From Salticus scenicus (Eukaryota; Arthropoda; Arachnida; Araneae; Salticidae), in assembly GCA_963930645.1 (NCBI GenBank), contig OZ005653.1, positions 215,826,684-215,890,683 on the forward strand: DNA of 64,000 nucleotides, in the 5' to 3' direction. The translations under genes and the position numbers were made by a program. A model generated the notes under the pieces. The model was given only the letters and a program-made list of their open reading frames with translations, did not search any database and was not told the DNA's origin. Shown piece by piece: positions 12,599 to 24,476 of the stretch; position 1 is the stretch's first letter, and each line of letters opens with the position of its first letter.

Positions 12599-13647
12599 TA
12601 TTATGAGTATGATAGATGATTGTCTACACTATGAAAAATAGAAATTATAAACAAAAATCGTACATACATTAAAAATTTAATTAATAAAACAAAAATTATG
12701 CAAATAGCCTCTTGCACCACTATAGGATGTTCAATGTGTCTGTCTTTTTTTTTTTTTTTTTTTCATTATACCCCAAAAACTAGTATTTCAGAATCTAAAA
12801 ATCCAGTACCCTAAATAGATATTTTTATAGAGATTATTTAAAAATTGTAGTAATAAACGTTTCATTAGTGTATAGGGACATAAAAATAGTATTTGTCTGT
12901 TTTTGAAATTTTTATCAGCAAAATTCAAAAACTAGATTTATTTTGTAGGAAACTAAAAGTATGTATTTTCAATTATACAGTTATGCTACTTGAAATATTT
13001 TAATGAAGTCGGATTAAAGGTTTTAAAGATACGGTTTAAAGATTAAAGTCGGTTTAAAGATACGGAAGCATGCAAAAATATTTGAATCCTTTATGTCAAT
13101 GGGCAAATTTTCTGAAAAAAAAAAAAAAAAAAGTTTAATATTTTTAAGCTGTTGTTTTTTAATTAAGCTAAATGAAATCGAAATCAATTTTTAGATGCAC
13201 AAAAGTATGTTTCATGTGCAGAATAATATAAGAAATATGTGATTTCTTGTACAGGACAATACAGCATGATTCCTTGCAGTTTATGTTAAGATGTGTTGTG
13301 TATTTTTCTGTGTCTTTTTAAGTACTCTGTATTGCGCTCATAAAATTTACAAATATTATACAATACTACGTTAAATTATTCAAATCAATTTGTAAATGAT
13401 AAGTAGTCGACAACTCTCTGAACAGTATTATCATTTGTTATTATTATCATTCTATTGTCGACTTAATAAGATAATTGTCGATTTAATAATCTTTAAAATT
13501 TGAAAGAAATGTTAAATATTATAAAGATTCTTAAATGTTTTATAAATTTTAGTATTCAAATCGGGTTTTATGTTACGTCCTACAATAGTATGATAGTTTC
13601 TAAAACTATTTTAACTTTTGACCAAAATTAATTTGATATTTTCAAAC
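12481..13647. other. Non-coding stretch with (TA)n tract
   Basis: A TA tract of about 50 bases lies at 12541-12590, a T-run at 12747-12763 and an A-run at 13117-13132. Nothing else was recognised. Confidence 0.5.
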
Positions 13648-14120
13648 ACAGCTCTCGATATTTGCCGCCTTAAACTAACAGTATATGTTTATTGTAATGT
13701 TGGGTAAGTGAAAGTAGTGTGAATGTAACACAAGGTTGATCAATACTAAATATAAAATTCGATAATTTAAGAAAGTTTTTTAAAGAAAATATTAACTAAT
13801 TTTAATTTTATCTCCACTTGTAAGTGTATTAATGAGTCACATAATTTGAATAAAATTTTAAAGAAATCTCTACATACGTAATATTTAGAGATATTTGGCG
13901 CCTTAAACTGACAGTATATGTTTATTATAATGTTGGGTAAGTGAAAGTAGTGTGAGCGTAACACCAGTTTAATCAATACTAAATATAAAATTTGGTAATT
14001 TAAGAAAATTTTTAAAGAAAATTTTAACTAATTTAAATATTATCTTCACTTGTAAGTTTTTTAATGAGTCACATAATTTGAATAAAATTTTAAAGAGATC
14101 TCTAAATACGTAATTTCGAA
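13648..14120. repeat. Tandem duplication, unit about 235 bp
   Basis: Two head-to-tail copies begin near 13650 and 13885. Both contain GCCTTAAACTRACAGTATAT, ATGTTGGGTAAGTGAAAGTA and, near the end, AATGAGTCACATAATTTGAA. Sequence identity is high by eye. It is non-coding. Confidence 0.8.
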
Positions 14121-15420
14121 ATTTTACACCTATTTTTAAGTTAAATCGTTTGATTTAGCACCTTATACTAAATACTGTAAAGCCCTATTCTTAATAGTAT
14201 TGTAGAATTGTCACTTAATTGCTGTTCAATAATTATATTCTAGAACCGTCGTTGAATCCGCTGATTTCCGAATATGTTTGATCACATTTAACACTCCCCA
14301 GACATCAATAGCTATATCAAACATCGAAACTGACTATTGAATCTCTAGATTAAGTACTTATTTATACATCATTTGCTTCCTGTACTAGACTTTGAATGTG
14401 CAAATTAACCTTTGATCAATTGGACCAGCGTTGTATTGATATCACAGTATTAGAAATGTAACACATAATATAATTTAGTTCTAAGTCTATAATATATATT
14501 TTCCTAAAATTAAAGTAATGGTTCTGTTAAATTATTGATAGTTTAAAAAATAATATTATTCTAAAATTATGTATATCTATAATGATCTTTTATGATTAAA
14601 ACAACATAACTTTTTAAAAGTGGTAAACATTTTTCTAGATTGGTACCGCACAATAAAACATAAATTATTGCACACCAATGTAGCATGATATGATAGCATA
14701 TATCATGCCATATTTTGAACATTATTTTTTAAGGTAAGCATATTACATACAGGTTTCTTTTTTTTTTTAAATTTTTTTAGTTAAAATTCGAATTAGTACT
14801 ACTTTTAGTTGCCGATTTAAACCATATATAGTAGAAATTGTAAAATAAAAATATTTTAGACATGTATAAAAATACATATAGACAAAGCCATTCTAGAAAA
14901 AAATGTCTCCAAATGTAACGATTTCCGTAATTTTACAAATAAGTTATATAACTGAAATGTGATAACTGCAATATATACTTTACAAAATACTCACTGTTTT
15001 CGTACAAACTATTTTGAACAAAACTTTCATTTATGACTATATAATTGAACTTTAAAAATTAATACCATATATGCAACCATGAGCACTCGTGTAGCTAAAC
15101 TTTTTTTTAGCTTTATATGATTGTTGTTAACGTATTTATAAGTATAATTTACACATTCATATTTGGTAAATTTGAGATATTTTCCCTAAACATAAGAAAA
15201 CAAAATGTGTTTAAAAAAGTAAAAGATGCTAAATGTTAGAAGCAATTTATCAGAAATGTCTGATGACAACAGCGACTAACGAGCCTTATCGAATCGCTGA
15301 TATTATTTTCGAAGTGACCACAGACAAAGAAAATGCCAAACGTAAATCAAATAACTGAAATAATAATATATGTGAAAATTAAATTAAATTATATCACTAA
15401 AAAAATAAAAATAATAAAAA
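14121..15420. other. Non-coding stretch
   Basis: AT-rich sequence without a recognisable gene, RNA or element on either strand. Confidence 0.4.
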
Positions 15421-16651
15421 CTGATCTTATTACTTTTTCTTACGTAATGAGAAAGTATTGTTTTAGGGTCACATTTTCGATCGTAATTTTTTTTTTTTAT
15501 ATTTACACGTTTTGAGGTCCCCTGAATCCGAAAATCATATTTTTAGTCTCTGTGTGTGTGTCTGTCATTTATCAGTATATCTCAGGAACAAATAGTAGCA
15601 GAAAGTCCAAACTTGGTATTCTACATGTGTATGTATATGAATGCTACTTTAAGCTTTTCGTTGATGTAAAGTAAATGATTCGTGTACAGGGACACCCAAG
15701 AAAATTCAAATACATTATGTCTATTGGGGAAAATGCAGGTAAGTAGAGTTCAACATCTATAGACTGCACTAAACTAAATGAAATGAATGTATATTTTTTA
15801 TATGCATAAAAACATGTCTAATGTAGAATATGGTAGAGAAATGATCAACTGTTCATTTGCAGGGCTACACAAAAGAACTGGATTATAGCGCGATAATAGC
15901 TGAAAATTAATAAAAGTTTCTTTCAGGTTATGCCGTGTATTATTACTATAGGATTATATTTATGTGCACCATGTGGTCTGTACATAATCTTCAAATGGTA
16001 TTACAGGGCTGCAAATAGTTAAGCGATAATCTTGCTTTTTAATGTTACTGCAAGTGCTGCACTATAATATTTTACCATTTCCAGGAAAGCTGGTCAGGAA
16101 TTCAAATGAATTCCTCATACACATATGATGAATAATGTACGCTTTTAAGCTAAATATTCATTGCTGTTTTTATTTATTTTTTTTTTTCATATTTGCACGT
16201 TTCGAGGATTTCTGATTACCGAATTCAAGTTTTTAACGTTTGAATTTTGCCTGTGTCTCTAAGAGTAACTGAAAAACGAATAATTTAAGAGATCTAAAAG
16301 TTGAATTTTCAGGTGAATGTAAGTTTGTTGCTGGAAAAGTTTGATCAAAACTGATAAGTTTCAAGGAATGTTGCGCTTGGAAGTTTTCTGTATAGTTTTA
16401 AGTGAAAATTTAATTTTAATAACAGGTTAAAATCCTATGTAAATATAGGTGCATTAATGAAACGGGGGGTTGAGAGGAAACTAATTATCTAATAAAACTC
16501 TTCCGAAGCCTAATTTGAATTATTTAGCATAGGTTTACGTAGCAGTACTCGTTATCTTACCTCTTAATCCCCAACCTGTATTTATAGTATTAAATTTCAG
16601 GGTAAGAGAAATTCGTGTGAGTGGCACACCAGAGTATTATTACTTTTTTTT
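15421..16651 (+). mobile_element. Dispersed repeat, copy B
   Basis: Same family as the inverted copy at 11104-11972. It starts TTATTACTTTTTCTTACGTA, a short palindromic start, and passes through ACACGTTTTGAGGTCCCCTG, a GTGT/TGTC repeat, and CTTACCTCTTAATCCCCAAC. It ends near 16640 with AGAGTATTATTACTTT. The ten bases TTATTACTTT occur at both ends, which could be a target-site duplication. The middle (15840-16450) is not shared with copy A. No coding capacity was seen. Confidence 0.6.
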
Positions 16652-17610
16652 TTTTTTTTTAAGGGGACGATGGACGTTGAAAATGCATCCTTTAAGTTAC
16701 TGTATTAGAGTCATGAAAGTTTCATACATGTGCGTTGAAATGTATCAATACTAAAAATTACAAAATTTCTCGAAAAAATAAATAAATAAATAAAAAAAAA
16801 TAAAATAAATAAATAAATAATTTAAAATAAAATAAATAAATAAAATATATATATATTTTTTAATCTTTAATTTATCTTTATCTTTTTTTTTTTTTTTTGC
16901 TATTGGGATTTAAGATTTTCCCCTTTATTTTACATTTACATTGTTTGTCAATAAACCGTTATTTTAGGTGTTTAATCCGCATGTAAAATATGTCTTTTCT
17001 CCAACAGAAATTCTATTTAGCTGAATAAACTCTGCTTAAATATTTAAGAACCAGCTAGTACAAATATATCCTTACTTATCAATTAAAATTCCTGGTGCAA
17101 AAAAGACTTATCAGACTTGCGGATTCCACGCTGAAAATTACATTAATCTAAGCGTATTTGTACATTAATTTGTGAATTGATCGATAAATTATTATCATTA
17201 TTATTTAAATATTTTTATGTTTGAATGCTTAAATTTCATACAAGTCTTTAACATTCAAGCATAAAAATACTTTTAAAGAATAACTCATTAACCAATGCTC
17301 AAAATTTATGCACAAATATGTTTAGAATAGGGATCGTTCACTGTAAAAGTGAATTATCTGTTTGGAAATTGATTTTGAAATAACGAGTTATTTTCAAATT
17401 TATGCGTAGGAAAAAAAAAAAAAAAAAAAAGTCAAGATTCAGTAAGTGTTATCGATTTTTGTGTTTAATAGAAATCATAGTTATAAGAATTTATAAATTA
17501 TATTGCAAATAATTTGGAGTAACTTAGAAACTTCTTTTTATAATGAATATTTCAAAAATTTTAGTTTTTCGAGGAAAACGTGTAATGCCATTTATGAGAT
17601 TTTAAAAAGA
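16652..17610. other. Non-coding stretch, AAAT-type simple repeats
   Basis: An AAAT/AATAAATA run lies near 16777-16856 and an A-run at 17410-17430. No gene was recognised. Confidence 0.5.
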
Positions 17611-17616
17611 AATATT

Positions 17617-17925
17617 GGAGTTTTTACTTCCTTATACAAAGTATAAGGAAGCTTAGTGATCCCGATTTGCGAAATAGATTTTGTATTTCGCATAACTCAA
17701 AAACAGATGATTGTAGAATGTTGCAAATTGATATGTGCGACTGTCATGATGTCTATTTAAGATATATCAACGACTTTATATGAATTTTCGTGGCGTCTGT
17801 ATGTAAGTATGTGTGTGTGTGGTGTTCCTCACGCATAACTCAAAAACGGATCGAAGTAAAACGTTGCAAATTGGTATACAGGTTTGTTATAACACCTAAA
17901 AAATACACATTAAAAAAAAAAAAAA
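17617..17925 (+). repeat. Dispersed repeat with palindromic start
   Basis: Starts with a perfect-looking hairpin, CTTCCTTATAC-AAA-GTATAAGGAAG, then AGCTTAGTGATCCCGA. Two internal repeats of GCATAACTCAAAAACRGAT, each followed by a TTGCAAATTGRTAT block, lie about 180 bp apart. The layout of hairpin start, internal TGTG repeat and CTCAAAAAC motif resembles the repeats at 11104 and 15421 but the sequence differs. The family is unknown. Confidence 0.5.
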
Positions 17926-18208
17926 AGATTTTTATAGATTGCTGGCAATTCATGTATTAATGATGCTCATCCATACAAAATCGCCAACATTTCTGATTCT
18001 TTCAGTAGAATTGTTAGTACCCGATCTGTTTTCACGCTACTCTTTTTTGTAAAGTAAATTTTTCCAACATATAACAACTAAAATATTTAAAAAATCATTA
18101 CGTCTCGTAGTTATATTAAATTTTAATCACATTAAAAACTGAGACAGACAATATGCACTAAAATATACTATTTAAAACAATTAAAAACACAAAACACAAA
18201 TTTAAACT

Positions 18209-18240
18209 GTTCGAGCCTTTTACATTCTCCTCATCAGTAA
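18209..18240 (-). ncRNA. Degenerate hammerhead-like core in the inverted arm
   Basis: The minus strand reads CTGATGA, then GGAGAATGTAAAAGGCTC, then GAAC. The 5' side of stem II no longer pairs with GGCTC and the GAAA box has lost a base. It is a decayed mirror of the core at 18876-18905. Confidence 0.5.
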
Positions 18241-18473
18241 AAAACATCAAATGTAAATGCAGAGAAGAACAACACACTTTCATTAAGTGAGTACAACTTA
18301 TTCATCGGGAATTGCGCATGCCTCATTAAGGGGTGAAAAATGTTGATTTGTGTACCAGCCCTCCAAGAAAATTCTAGAATAATAATTTAAACAGTTAGAT
18401 ATGATTATTTTAGTATTGTTAAGTTTTACGCACTGTTAATTAATCTGTTTCCTATAAACCCCAATTTTTAATT

Positions 18474-18830
18474 CGTAATTTCTTTTCTAATTTTAAAACA
18501 GTTTTCCCCTCTTTTTCCCGTACAGGTGCTATGTATAATATCCCTTGTAAATCTTGTAGTTCTGTTTATATTAGTTAAACTGGCCTTTCTCTTCATACTC
18601 GAATTAAGGAACATAAAACAAATTTCAAAAACCGTAATATACATTCGAAAATTGTACAGCATGCCATAGAAACTGACCATTTACCTGATTTTAACAATAC
18701 TGAAATAATCATATCTAACTGTTTAAATTATCATTCTAGAGTTTTCCTGGAAGGCTGGTACACAAATGAACATTTTTCACCCCTTAATGAGGCATGCGCA
18801 GTTCCTGATGAATACGTTGTACTCACTTAA
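18474..18830 (+). pseudogene. GIY-YIG endonuclease domain of a Penelope-like element
   Basis: From 18531 the frame reads AMYNIPCKSCSSVYIS, then an in-frame TAA, then TGLSLHTRIKEHKTNF. Further on come the conserved C-terminal pieces QHAIETDHLPDFNNTEIII, FLEGWYTNEHFSPLNEAC and VPDEYVVLT, and a stop at 18828-18830. The IPC..C..VY, RIKEH and EGW landmarks identify the endonuclease that nicks target DNA during Penelope retrotransposition. The expected YIG is YIS and the following codon is a stop, so the domain is dead. Upstream reverse transcriptase sequence is missing. The same 3' end is partly repeated in inverted orientation to the left. Confidence 0.8.
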
Positions 18831-18875
18831 TGAAAGTCTGTTGTTCTTCTCTGCATTAACATTTGATGTTTTTTA

Positions 18876-18905
18876 CTGATGAAGAGCCTGTAAAAGGCTC
18901 GAAAC
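18876..18905 (+). ncRNA. Hammerhead-ribozyme-like core in Penelope pseudo-LTR
   Basis: The order CTGATGA, then a GAGCC / GGCTC stem with a TGTAAAA loop, then GAAAC matches the conserved core of hammerhead self-cleaving RNAs: CUGAUGA, stem II, GAAA. One extra A lies between CUGAUGA and the stem. Stem III would be very short (around AAACGTTT), as in the minimal hammerheads reported in Penelope-like elements. Cleavage has not been shown, and a cleavage site was not placed with confidence. Confidence 0.6.
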
Positions 18906-19022
18906 GTTTAAATTTGTGTTTTGTGTTTTTATTGTTTTAAATTGTATATTTTTAGTGCATATTGTCTGTCTCAGTTTTTAATATGATTTAAAAAAAAAAA
19001 AAAAAAAAACATTTAATATAAC

Positions 19023-19738
19023 AACTATTAAATTTAATGAAATTTACTTTCGAAAATTGTGTAATGGACAAAAGTCAGGTATTACAAAAGTTCCGAAATA
19101 AATCTGAAATGTTCACAACACTGCTGAAATCACAAATGTTGAAAAATTTGGCCCATTGTTACCTGAGCTCTGATATCAAGTTTTCAAATCGATATGACTG
19201 AAAGTAATCTATAGACAAGTTCACGTAAAGCATTCTTTTTTTAAGTTAAATTTATTTATTCATTCCAATTAATAATTTAGATTAAAACTGTATGTGAAAC
19301 TTATTAAGCTATAATACTAACTTTCAGGATTCAAGACTGATGGTTTTCATCACTGACCAGTGTAAGATTTTAAACGATAAAGATTTTAAACGGTAAAGTG
19401 ATTTAAAGGAATATATGCAAGTGTGAAATGGGACAAATACAATATAACACTTTGTTTTAATAAAAGAGGAATTGTTTTCTAGCTTTTCACTTCTAAATTT
19501 GTTTAAAAAAAAATCCCAAATTTAATTTTGTTGAAAATTGAGAAAAATCATTCGATTTATACCCAAATTTATCCATGGTAGTATGTACGCTACCATTGCA
19601 AAGGTATACAAAACAATAATTGGATAATTTTATAATATTATTTTGCCTAAAAGCTATTTAAACAAACAAATAACAATTACAAGAACAAATAATAATAATA
19701 ACAATAATAATAAATCCAATATTTTGCAAAATAGTATG
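19023..19738. other. Non-coding stretch
   Basis: AT-rich sequence with an AAT run near 19690-19710. Nothing was recognised. Confidence 0.4.
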
Positions 19739-19833
19739 CCGGGTGATCCTGAAGTCTTAGAAAAATTTAAAAATGTGTATTATCCCCTATGTGTATTAAA
19801 CCTATGTGCTTTTCACTAAACTAAGTAGAACAA

Positions 19834-19877
<44 letters not shown>

Positions 19878-20485
19878 GAAGAAAAAAATATTAATTATAT
19901 TTTTCATCAACAAATGTTGCTGTATTATCAGTATCCTCTCATATTAAGTATCCTCTTACATTAACGCATCCGCCATCTCAAATAAAGCTGTTTGAGAATA
20001 TTAATTTTTCTGACTTTGTCGTGTTGCATACGATTTCAGATGTTAACGACTATTTATATTAAATATTAATTGCTTATTATTTGTTTTATTCGTTCTGAAA
20101 AGAAAACCATGATATTTTTAATAGGTAAAGCATTATTAATTAATCTTTATTATGGTAATTACCAATGCGCAACGTCTGACGACCATTCTCATTAAGGACG
20201 GCCGTCATATTAAACATTTATAGTCTTTGTTCCGGTGTTGAATGTACCGCACTACTGTAGAAAAGTAATTTTTCAATTAAAACGTCAACTGATGGAGAAT
20301 AAAACTAACTTGGCAAAAATTTTTTTTGTTACTTAAAAAAATAAACAAATAAATAAATAGAATAAATAAAAATAAAATGCATACCATGTTTTTCTGTGCG
20401 TTTCAGGGAAAACCGCATAGTGCTACTGTTAATACTTATGTAATACAATTTTTATAATTTATGTCGTCTTTTGAATCACCCGATA
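19739..20485 (+). mobile_element. Non-autonomous DNA element, copy 2, with inverted ends
   Basis: The left end CGGGTGATCCTGAAGTCTTA and the reverse complement of the right end, CGGGTGATTCAAAAGACGAC, form an imperfect terminal inverted repeat. The interior shares ordered blocks with 8130-8755. A 37-base T-run at 19838-19874 and AAAT repeats near 20340 are expansions inside the copy. No transposase is present, so it needed an enzyme supplied from elsewhere. The superfamily is not assignable from what is visible. Confidence 0.55.
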
Positions 20486-20645
20486 TACAGTCGGCAGCAA
20501 ATTTATTGAAGCGCTAGCAATAATTCCCATTTAAAGGATGTGCACCTTATACTGCTCTGTTAAGCAAATACTTGTCGAGTCATTATCTTAGTTTTATGCT
20601 GTTTATAAAAAAGCAAACTGATGATAAAAAATGGCAATCAAACTG

Positions 20646-20678
<33 letters not shown>

Positions 20679-21035
20679 AAAAATATTCATGTGTACCTCA
20701 ATAATTTTGCTGTCGATTGTATATATATTGCAACGAAGCAACGTTAAACTTGTAAAAACTTTATTAAAAAAAAAAATCTCATTTGCATAAGGTATTTGTG
20801 GCTTAATATAATATAAATTTAGGCGGTAAGTATTACTTTGGATATTCAAATGACCAATGCTTTGAAAAATGTAAGACTTTGCTACTCCATCAATTCCGAA
20901 ATTAAGTTTTTACGTATAATACAATGTAGCACGGATCAAAATCGAAAACTTTTATATGATTTAAATATGTAAAGGATTTTTTAAATTAATATTTCTAAAA
21001 AGTCTACTATGAAAAGTAGCTTTTAAAAATCAATA
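20486..21035. other. Non-coding stretch with TA/TG microsatellite
   Basis: A TA then TG dinucleotide run lies at 20646-20678. No gene was recognised. Confidence 0.5.
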
Positions 21036-21039
21036 TTTA

Positions 21040-21310
21040 ATATTCGCAGGGATTAATATAGATATGTTTAAGTGTAATTTTATATTTATTAGTCAGAAGA
21101 ATTTTATTTTTGATGGCACAACACTTGCTACATGGGCACTGACCTGGGAGACACAGAACTGATGGCCATTTGTGAAGAGGCACGAATTGGACGGCCGTCG
21201 TCGTTAACACTAATAGAGACAATAAAGGGCGAAGCATCCATGGCTCTTCCCTGATTCGAAACCGGAAGCTATAGTATGGGAATAAGCGAAGCTATCAGCC
21301 ACACTGTATG
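21040..21310 (-). mobile_element. Possible second tRNA-derived SINE
   Basis: On the minus strand from about 21310, a weak A-box-like TGGCTGATAGC precedes a B-box-like GGTTTCGAATC around 21255-21265, followed by a GC-richer body of about 220 bp. The body also opens a frame (21237-21037) starting MLRPLLSLLVLTTTAVQF, signal-peptide-like, and a CCCAG|GTCAGT donor-like site. Because two overlapping frames look equally open, I favour a SINE over a gene, at low confidence. Confidence 0.35.
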
Positions 21311-23056
21311 GGCGGCTTATTCAGAATGATGACTTATTCAAATATTAATTATTTAGAAATCCAATTATTGAAAGCTATATAACACTATTATTTTTTTGTG
21401 TGTGACCACCGCATTTTAGAATGTAAAAAACGGGGAAAAAAGAGTCAAGAATCCATTGAAAATAGCACGGGATGGAAAAAAAAACGCATAATCACATGAG
21501 TGCGTGTGTGTGGGGGGGGGGGGAATAAACGGCTAGTAAAGGAAGGAATATGAAGTCAAAATACAGAAAGTAATCGAAAGAAAAAGAAACTAAAAGTAAC
21601 CGAAATAAATAGTAAAGGAAAAGTAGCCGAAGCTCGGGACAAATCGGGTCTATGGGCCTTGAGTCTATTGTCGAGAGGTAGCTGCGTCTCGCCTGATAGT
21701 CATCCATTGTTTTATACACCAACTGATTTCTTATTACATAGTTCCCTAAAAATATCATACTAAAACAAAACATCTTACGATAAAGTGCATTTTTTTTTCT
21801 ATAGAATGCAAAGATAATAATAAGAATGTTGCAGTTTTTCTTGCAGTTTTTCACACGTAAAGGATTTTTCATGACGTTACACGGATGTCACACCATTGTC
21901 AATTTTTGAATTGTAATGTTATTATCACTCTTAGTTTAGTTTTACACTTACTGATAAAGAAATACTGCTTGATGACTTGTTTAAATAATAATAATTATTA
22001 TTAAGATAAATATTTGTTAAAAGTTATATATTTAATTTTTGTTTTATTTAATGTACCATTATCATCACTTTTTCTAATTGTAGGTGTATACTTACGTAAA
22101 CAATGCTACTCAATGACTCATTTAAGCAGATAATGGGTATATATTTTCCTTTGAGAACACATCTAAAACATCGCTAAAACATCAATTACAATATCCATCA
22201 AAACTGAAAGTATTCATCAGTTTATCTAAATTTCCTGTTATTTTCCTACAGGAATAACTATTATTTCATAATGTGAAACATTTTTCGAAGATTCCAACTC
22301 AATTTAGAGCTTTCATTTTCACGCTTTCGCTGTTAGAGTTTATAAATTATTCCATATCGTTGAACTGCCTGCCGTTTCAGAGTTTCAGCCGGGAGTTGTA
22401 ATTGCTTAAATTTAACTATAATGTTTAAAACATGTGAAGCGTTGAAATTTCACGATAACTTATCTTTTACAAAATGAGATTAGCTTATCGTAAAAGTTAT
22501 GATACATTTCAAACTCTGACTGAAGTATATTTATGAATGCAAGTTGATTTGTTATCATAGTTTTTATTTTATTAGTTAAAAGAATTTTGCATAGAAAACT
22601 CGAAAACATTTTATTTTATATGAAACTTAAAAATTTCTTAGTATAAACAATTAATTAATTAATTTTTCCACTTGCATTTTATTTTTGGACATTTCTTAAT
22701 TTGTTCAGTCTCTCTGTTTGGAGCTTTATGAATGTGCAAATAAATATTTATATTCCGATTAATCAGAATAACGTGATAAGAAGAAAATATGAAATGTTGA
22801 ATATGTATGGTTGGTGTAAAGTGTATGGTTAAGATAAGAAAATAATATGTACAGTGTTACAATTAGTTTCTATTGCATTTGTCCTATGTTAAACGGCCTT
22901 TTCCCTAGAGATACCTTTTTAAAGAACCAAATTAAGGTTTCACGTTGTGATGTGGAAATCACATATCGACAATTCTAATTTAACATTTTATATAATAGTT
23001 TACTCGTGTATTCAGTAATAGTCTTTAATTAACTACTGAATTCTTTCCCCATCAAT

Positions 23057-23091
<35 letters not shown>

Positions 23092-23654
23092 AATAAATGA
23101 ATAAAAGGAATAAGTAGAAAAGAAAATCTCGCGGTAAGCAAAATCCCATTATACCAATTCGGTTTTAAAAGAATACCACATGGTTTCTGACGTTCTGCTT
23201 AAATTAGTCTCATAGGTATCGTACTTTTGATCAGTTTCTCAAAATTATCCTTGAAAAAGAATTAATTACATTACTTTCTTAAACATCCGCCGTTTGTGGT
23301 TTTTCATTTCTCATTTCTAAAGTTTGGGGACAAACTGAGATTAATATAACATGACAATCCTGCTCGCAGTATTTAAAATTATTAACATAATGAATATACA
23401 ACAGATCTAAAGAAACCATTTCTAGGGTGCTCTTTGCGACGAAAAATTGCATGCCAACATGATCGAGATTTTTGATTTGGGCTAAAGCTTTAGACATTCT
23501 CTGGCCACCGTGATGTAAAGACGTCTTAATACTGGATTAGGATTAAAATACCTTCGTCGCTCTCTCTCTCTCATTCTTTGCAGTCCCCAAACAATGTACT
23601 GTTTTGGTTGTTATATGTATTACTATGGAGCCAATGTACAGATGTTTTCCGATG
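21311..23654. other. Non-coding stretch with weak open frames
   Basis: Frames at 21492-21872 (minus) and 23279-23497 (minus, starting MSKALAQIKNLDHVGMQFF) are open but match no family known to me. The second has fewer low-complexity tracts and could be a fossil coding fragment. An AAT run lies near 23056-23098. Nothing firm can be claimed. Confidence 0.35.
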
Positions 23655-23659
23655 TTCAG
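23655..23659. repeat. Possible target-site duplication of retrotransposon 1, left copy
   Basis: TTCAG immediately precedes TGTGGCGAC, and TTCAG also immediately follows the other outer end at 30323-30327. The 5-bp size is typical for LTR elements, but a five-base match can arise by chance. Confidence 0.45.
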
Positions 23660-23957
23660 TGTGGCGACTTCTTTTTCGCACCTGGTTCTTTTCTTCCTGT
23701 AAAAGCATCTTCAGACACATTAAGGCACTGATCACGCTTTGTTTATTTTAAAGATTTTACTTTTACTTACGGCACAAACATAAAATACATAACGAACACA
23801 TAAATTAACATCAAATAAAGTATTTTAAAAACAACATATAGAATGGAACGTTAGTCCATCTTGATTCACATACGCACACACTGTTGCCACACTTTCGTAC
23901 CAAACTTTTCAGTTCTTGTTTTGGGATACTCTCGAAATCAGAGGTGCGGCGTTCACA
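23660..23957 (-). repeat. 3' LTR of retrotransposon 1
   Basis: Read on the minus strand it starts TGTGAACGCCGCACC directly after the polypurine tract and ends GTCGCCACA, giving matching TGTG...CACA termini. The first 54 bases (23904-23957) repeat with one mismatch at 30269-30322. The inner boundary is well supported by the polypurine tract. The outer boundary rests on the TGTG/CACA ends and the TTCAG flank. Confidence 0.55.
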
Positions 23958-23971
23958 CCTTCCCTCTAGTT
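23958..23971 (-). promoter_or_regulatory. Polypurine tract of retrotransposon 1
   Basis: The minus strand reads AACTAGAGGGAAGG and abuts the LTR start TGTGAACG. This purine run primes plus-strand DNA synthesis in LTR elements, and its exact abutment fixes the LTR edge. Confidence 0.7.
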
Positions 23972-24038
23972 TCACTTGAGGGACAATGGCCTTCACAGTG
24001 AAACTACTAACAAAATTTTTTGGATAATTTATATAACT

Positions 24039-24212
24039 GTCCATGAAAGTCTAATTGTCCTTTTAAATTCTTAATTATTGTTTCATCTTCAAATAAATGT
24101 TCATGAAAGTCTAATTGTCCTTTTAAATTCTTAATTATTGTTTCATCTTCAAATAAATGTTCATGAAAGTCTAATTGTCCTTTTAAATTCTTAATTATTG
24201 TCTCATCTTTGA
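24039..24212. repeat. 60-bp perfect tandem repeat, about 2.9 copies
   Basis: Bases 24061-24120 and 24121-24180 are identical, with partial units on both sides. The unit contains TCATGAAAGTCTAATTGTCC and TTCTTAATTATTG. It lies between the RNase H stop and the polypurine tract of retrotransposon 1, in its 3' untranslated region. Perfect identity indicates recent duplication. Confidence 0.95.
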
Positions 24213-24476
24213 CCTAATATGCAATGTTCCATCAAGAGCAATAACATTTATATTTCACTTAAAATTTAAATATTTTCTATGGTATAAAATAAGTAGCATT
24301 TAAACACATAATAGAAATAAAATATATATATAATATATATGAATACACATTTATCCTGACATGGATTTTCTTATGCACTTTAAATAATCTTAATGAATTA
24401 ATATACTTGAATATAAGAAACAAAATAAACACACACACATATATATATATATATATATGTAATAACAAATACAATA

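Larger units (their letters stand above)
18106..19010 (+). mobile_element. Penelope-like retroelement remnant within a large inverted repeat
   Basis: The left arm (about 18124-18422) is the reverse complement of the right arm (about 18691-18988). The spacer is about 270 bp and the right end abuts an A-run. The right arm plus spacer encode a Penelope-type GIY-YIG C-terminal domain followed by a hammerhead-ribozyme-like segment; the left arm is an inverted, partial copy of the same end. Penelope-like elements are known for pseudo-LTR copies in direct or inverted orientation and for hammerhead motifs in them. The reverse transcriptase part is absent, so the copy is 5'-truncated and inactive. Confidence 0.7.

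Noticed and set aside
21037..21237. Secreted small protein with signal-peptide-like start on the minus strand
   Set aside because: A second overlapping frame is equally open and the flank has tRNA-like promoter boxes, so a SINE body is more likely; kept only as a low-confidence element.
24039..24212. Regularly spaced identical units that might suggest a CRISPR array
   Set aside because: The units are contiguous with no unique spacers, lie in a retrotransposon 3' region and the genome is animal.
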